64,000 nt of DNA from positions 3,170,501 to 3,234,500 of the forward strand of contig NZ_AP024745.1 of NCBI RefSeq assembly GCF_019704555.1, given 5' to 3'. Below, one piece after another: positions 61,395 to 64,000 of this stretch. Both the position numbers and the translations under genes were made by a program. Under the pieces are notes generated by a model. That model had not been told where the DNA came from, searched no databases, and saw only the letters and a list, made by a program, of their open reading frames with translations. This stretch comes from Actinoplanes sp. L3-i22. GTDB taxonomy: Bacteria > Actinomycetota > Actinomycetes > Mycobacteriales > Micromonosporaceae. Position 1 is the first letter of the stretch, and each line of letters begins with the position of its first letter.

Positions 61395-62852
61395 ATGTCG
61401 ACCATCACCGATGCCGGCACCACCCAACTCGTCGTTGCCGCGCTGCTCGGCATCGCGGTGGTCGTCGTGCTCATCGCCTGGGCCAAATGGCATCCGTTCC
61501 TCGCCCTCATCCTCGGGACCGCGACGCTCGGCCTGGTCGCCGGCGCCGCTCCCGCCAAGATCGTCACCTCGTTCACCACCGGGCTGGGCAGCACGGTCGG
61601 CAGCGTCGGCGTGCTGATCGCGCTCGGCTCGATGATCGGCGCGCTGCTCACCCAGTCCGGCGGCGCGGACGGCATCGTGCAGCGGCTGGTCACCGGTGTC
61701 TCCGGCTCGGTCCTGCCCTGGGCGATGGCCGGCGTCGCGGCGCTCGTCGGGCTTCCGCTGTTCTTCGAGATCGGCGTGGTCCTGCTGGTGCCGATCGTGC
61801 TGCTGGTGGCCCGCCGCACCGACGTGGGGCTGCTGCGGATCGGGATCCCGGCGCTGGCCGGCCTGTCCGTGCTGCACGGGCTGGTGCCGCCGCACCCGGG
61901 TCCGCTCGTCGCGATCGACAGCCTGCACGCGGACCTCGGCCTGACCCTGATGTTCGGGCTGATCTGCGCGATCCCGACGGTGATCGTGGCCGGCCCGATC
62001 TTCGGCAACTTCATCGCGGCGCGCGTGCCGGTGGCGGTGCCGCGGGCCGCCGTCGCGGTCGGCGCGGGCGGCGTGGGCAGTGTCGGTAGCGCGGACCTCG
62101 ACGCGGACCGGTCCGCCGGCGGCCCCGGGAACCCGGCTGACCTCGACGCCGACGGCGTGCCGGACCGCGCCGAGGGGCGCCGCCGGAACCCCGGCTTCTG
62201 GCCCGCCGTCCTCACCGTGCTGCTGCCGATCGTGCTGATGCTCGCCCGGGCGATCGCCGAGCTGACCCTGGCCGAGGGCAACGATGTCCGGTCGGTCCTC
62301 GAAGTTCTCGGCACGCCGGTCGTCGCGCTGCTCTTCGGTGTCCTGCTGGCGATGTGGTCGCTCGGCTACCGGGCCGGCTTCGACCGCCGGGAGACGTCCG
62401 CGGTGATCGGCGGCTCGCTGCCGCCGATCGCGGCCATCCTGCTGATCGTCGCCGCGGGTGGCGGGTTCAAGCAGGTCCTGGTCGACACCGGGGTCGGCAA
62501 CGTGATCGCCGACGCGGCCAAGGACGCCAGCATCAACGCGCTGCTGCTCGGGTTCCTGGTCGCGGTCGGCATCCGGGTCGCGACCGGCTCGGCGACGGTC
62601 GCCACGATCACGGCGGCCGGCATCGTCGCGCCGCTGGCCACCACCCTGGACAAGCCGACGGTGTCGCTGCTGGTGCTGGCCATCGGGTCCGGGTCGCTGT
62701 TCTTCTCGCACGTGAACGACGCCGGGTTCTGGCTGGTCAAGGAGTACTTCGGGATGACCGTCGGGCAGACCATCAAGACCTGGTCGGTGATGGAGACGAT
62801 CATCTCGGTCGTCGGCTTCGGCTGCGTGATGCTCCTCAGCCTGATCGTCTGA
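61395..62852 (+). CDS. GntP-family gluconate/organic acid permease
   Basis: A 485-residue symporter with 12-14 membrane segments of the GntP family (gluconate, 2-hydroxyacids): 'TTGLGSTVGSVGVLIALGSM', 'GLPLFFEIGVVLLVPIVLLV', 'PPHPGPLVAIDSLHADLGLT', 'RVATGSATVATITAAGIVAP' and 'SHVNDAGFWLVKEYFGMT' are all typical. ATG 61395 begins before TM1. Odd: the central loop (about residues 215-260) is expanded and contains 'DLDADGVPDRAEG', a DxDxDG-type calcium-binding motif not usual in the family. Single gene; a terminator hairpin follows. Confidence 0.92.
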   Translation: MSTITDAGTTQLVVAALLGIAVVVVLIAWAKWHPFLALILGTATLGLVAGAAPAKIVTSFTTGLGSTVGSVGVLIALGSMIGALLTQSGGADGIVQRLVTGVSGSVLPWAMAGVAALVGLPLFFEIGVVLLVPIVLLVARRTDVGLLRIGIPALAGLSVLHGLVPPHPGPLVAIDSLHADLGLTLMFGLICAIPTVIVAGPIFGNFIAARVPVAVPRAAVAVGAGGVGSVGSADLDADRSAGGPGNPADLDADGVPDRAEGRRRNPGFWPAVLTVLLPIVLMLARAIAELTLAEGNDVRSVLEVLGTPVVALLFGVLLAMWSLGYRAGFDRRETSAVIGGSLPPIAAILLIVAAGGGFKQVLVDTGVGNVIADAAKDASINALLLGFLVAVGIRVATGSATVATITAAGIVAPLATTLDKPTVSLLVLAIGSGSLFFSHVNDAGFWLVKEYFGMTVGQTIKTWSVMETIISVVGFGCVMLLSLIV

Positions 62853-62886
62853 CCCGGCCCACAACACCCTGCCCGGGCCCGCGTTT

Positions 62887-62928
62887 CGGCCCGGGCTTCG
62901 GCCCGGGCCCGCGCCGAAGCCCGGGCCG
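62887..62928 (+). terminator. Terminator after gntP
   Basis: Perfect 15-bp stem (62887-62901 / 62914-62928), 12-nt loop, within a run of GGCCCGGGC repeats that allows alternative pairings, 35 nt after the stop. Confidence 0.7.
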
Positions 62929-62992
62929 GGCGGCGCTTGCGGCCTTCGACCGGTACCGCGACGCGCGGCTGGGCGGCGACCCGGCAACCGGC

Positions 62993-63147
62993 TCGCGTGG
63001 GTCCTTTGAAACCGCGACCACCCACGGACATCGCCCTTGCGGGTCTCGTGTTCTGGGCGCCCCGCGCCCTTGCGAGGCCCGGAAGGGTCCCCGCGGGAGC
63101 GACGATCAGTTATCGGCCGCAGCCGAGGCAATGAAGAATTTGATCTT
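62993..63147 (-). repeat. Structured dispersed element, copy C
   Basis: Third copy, on the minus strand, starting at the base right after the phospholipase D stop codon (TGA 63150-63148) and running towards the convergent gntP gene. Outer stem 63080-63072 / 63049-63041 keeps pairing, with T-A of copy A replaced by C-G. The 5' constant part differs from copies A and B at only a few bases. Confidence 0.85.
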
Positions 63148-64000
63148 TCAAGGGTGTCGCCTTTCGCGGCGCAGCACCGCGGGGGAGTAGCGGGCGGGCG
63201 TCAGGGCCCACTCGGCGGGGGCGAAGCCGGCGGGCAGGCCCGGGCGGCGCCAGGTCTCCGGCGGATGGCCGGGTGGCAGCCACTCGCGACGCCAGATGCC
63301 CAAAGCGAGGTCCAGATCGGCGAGGGACGGGGCGAGCCCGCTGTCCAGGTCGGTGCGCAGGTGCTCGGCCCACAGCTTGACCCGCAGGTCACGCACGAGA
63401 TCGCCGGTGGTGACGAACGTCGAGGTGATCTCGCTGTCGGTGCCGACCATCGAGCGGCTGAAGAAGTTCGCCGAGCCGATGCTGGCGAAGACGTCGTCGA
63501 CCAGCATGAGCTTGGTGTGCACGGTCAGGTTGTCGATCCGGTACATCACCACGTTGCGGCGGTCGGCGGCCGGCAGGCGGTCCAGCACCCGGCGGCGCAG
63601 ATCGTGGGTGATCACCGGGCGCACGGTGCTGCTGCCGCCGTCGGCCGGATCCTTGCGGCCGGAGCCGATCAGGATGACCTTGACGCCGCGGCGGGCCGCC
63701 GCCCGCAGGCCGCCGTACAACTGGAATCGGGGATCGCCGCCGGGAGCCTCGTGGAAGTACTGGTCCTCGAGGTAGATGTACCGCTCGGCGGCGCCGATCG
63801 CGGTGGCCATCGCGTGGTAGACCTCCTGGATGCCGGCCCGGACCACGTTGGCCCGCCGCATCCGGTGCCACGCGCGATGGCGGTAGAGACGCCACGGGCG
63901 GTAGGAGCGCACCACCTGGACCGCCGTGCCCTCGGCCGGGTGGTCCGGCTGGTCCGGCACCGGCGGCAGGTCGAGCGGCGCGCCCGGCGGGTTGATCTCG
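63148..64000 (-). CDS. Phospholipase D-family protein (N-terminal part outside window)
   Basis: The open frame enters from beyond the window end and stops at 63148; 283 residues are visible. They contain the C-terminal PLDc half: HKD motif 'VHTKLMLVDDVFASIGSANF' (His, Lys, Asp of the phosphodiesterase site) preceded by 'RYIYLEDQYFHEA', a typical start of the second repeat. The first HKD must be upstream. The protein is of the phospholipase D/cardiolipin-synthase-like group with a Trp-rich tail ('WLPPGHPPETWRRPG'). Internal Met or GTG codons (for example 63960) are not the true start because the frame stays open. The stop codon touches copy C of the dispersed element. Confidence 0.88.
   Translation of the reverse strand, partial: EINPPGAPLDLPPVPDQPDHPAEGTAVQVVRSYRPWRLYRHRAWHRMRRANVVRAGIQEVYHAMATAIGAAERYIYLEDQYFHEAPGGDPRFQLYGGLRAAARRGVKVILIGSGRKDPADGGSSTVRPVITHDLRRRVLDRLPAADRRNVVMYRIDNLTVHTKLMLVDDVFASIGSANFFSRSMVGTDSEITSTFVTTGDLVRDLRVKLWAEHLRTDLDSGLAPSLADLDLALGIWRREWLPPGHPPETWRRPGLPAGFAPAEWALTPARYSPAVLRRERRHP

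Overview
The window is chromosomal DNA from a very GC-rich, aerobic soil actinobacterium. Strong GC3 bias, GTG/TTG starts, CBM2-bearing cellulases, a CebR-type operator, F420-type enzymes and leaderless-looking promoters all point to Micromonosporaceae, most like Actinoplanes; this is inferred from gene content, not from a marker gene. I see no rRNA, tRNA, CRISPR, integrase or transposase, so it reads as chromosomal arm sequence with dispersed small repeats rather than a genomic island.

Layout. 1-4.9 kb: plant-cell-wall operon (GH74 end, GH48, AA10 LPMO) closed by a terminator, then a secreted SGNH hydrolase. 6.4-10.2 kb: YciO-type protein, two dehydrogenases, a dead Uma2 nuclease gene. 10.2-14 kb: YtrA-type GntR regulator with its ABC transporter, then an orphan sugar-binding lipoprotein. 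14-18 kb: LLM oxidoreductase, smpB, small hypothetical, MMPL exporter. 18.1-20.9 kb: alcohol dehydrogenase, amidohydrolase and metal-sulfur assembly factor, the set usually found beside propane-type monooxygenases. 21-24.4 kb: IclR regulator, ABM monooxygenase, CBM2-CE3 esterase under a CebR box, an NADP dehydrogenase. 24.4-28.4 kb: glcDEF glycolate oxidase operon. 28.6-33 kb: lipoprotein, ppdK, a long non-coding gap, VOC protein. 33.5-37.4 kb: recQ and a four-domain SpoIIE phosphatase. 37.4-44.1 kb: a compact set of eight genes (GTP cyclohydrolase II, RibD-like reductase, flippase-like protein, methyltransferase, GT4, PTPS homologue, Zn-type dehydrogenase, CDP-alcohol phosphotransferase) that looks like an uncharacterised pathway. 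44-49.7 kb: BtuF-like protein, small membrane and secreted proteins, xanthine/uracil permease. 50-57.6 kb: htpG, SMI1 protein, broken F420 oxidoreductase, MFS pump with TetR, TetR/SDR pair, GAP protein. 57.7-64 kb: NarL-type two-component system, azoreductase/MarR pair, GntP permease, truncated phospholipase D.

Two things stand out. First, a 155-bp non-coding element occurs three times without any insertion or deletion (32469-32622, 49792-49946, 62993-63147 on the minus strand), each time downstream of a gene's stop codon and in that gene's orientation. Its variable centre folds into a long hairpin in which several base pairs change in a compensatory way between copies, so it is probably a structured RNA or a mobile structured repeat. 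Second, the 37.4-44.1 kb set combines GTP-derived pterin/flavin-type chemistry with glycosylation, methylation and membrane-lipid functions; its PTPS homologue appears to lack the usual catalytic residues.

A smaller recurring theme is short tandem arrays or duplications at gene ends: 60 bp at the recQ stop codon, 18 bp between histidine kinase and response regulator, 73 bp at the azoreductase 3' end, 43 bp at the marR stop, and 18 bp downstream of ppdK.
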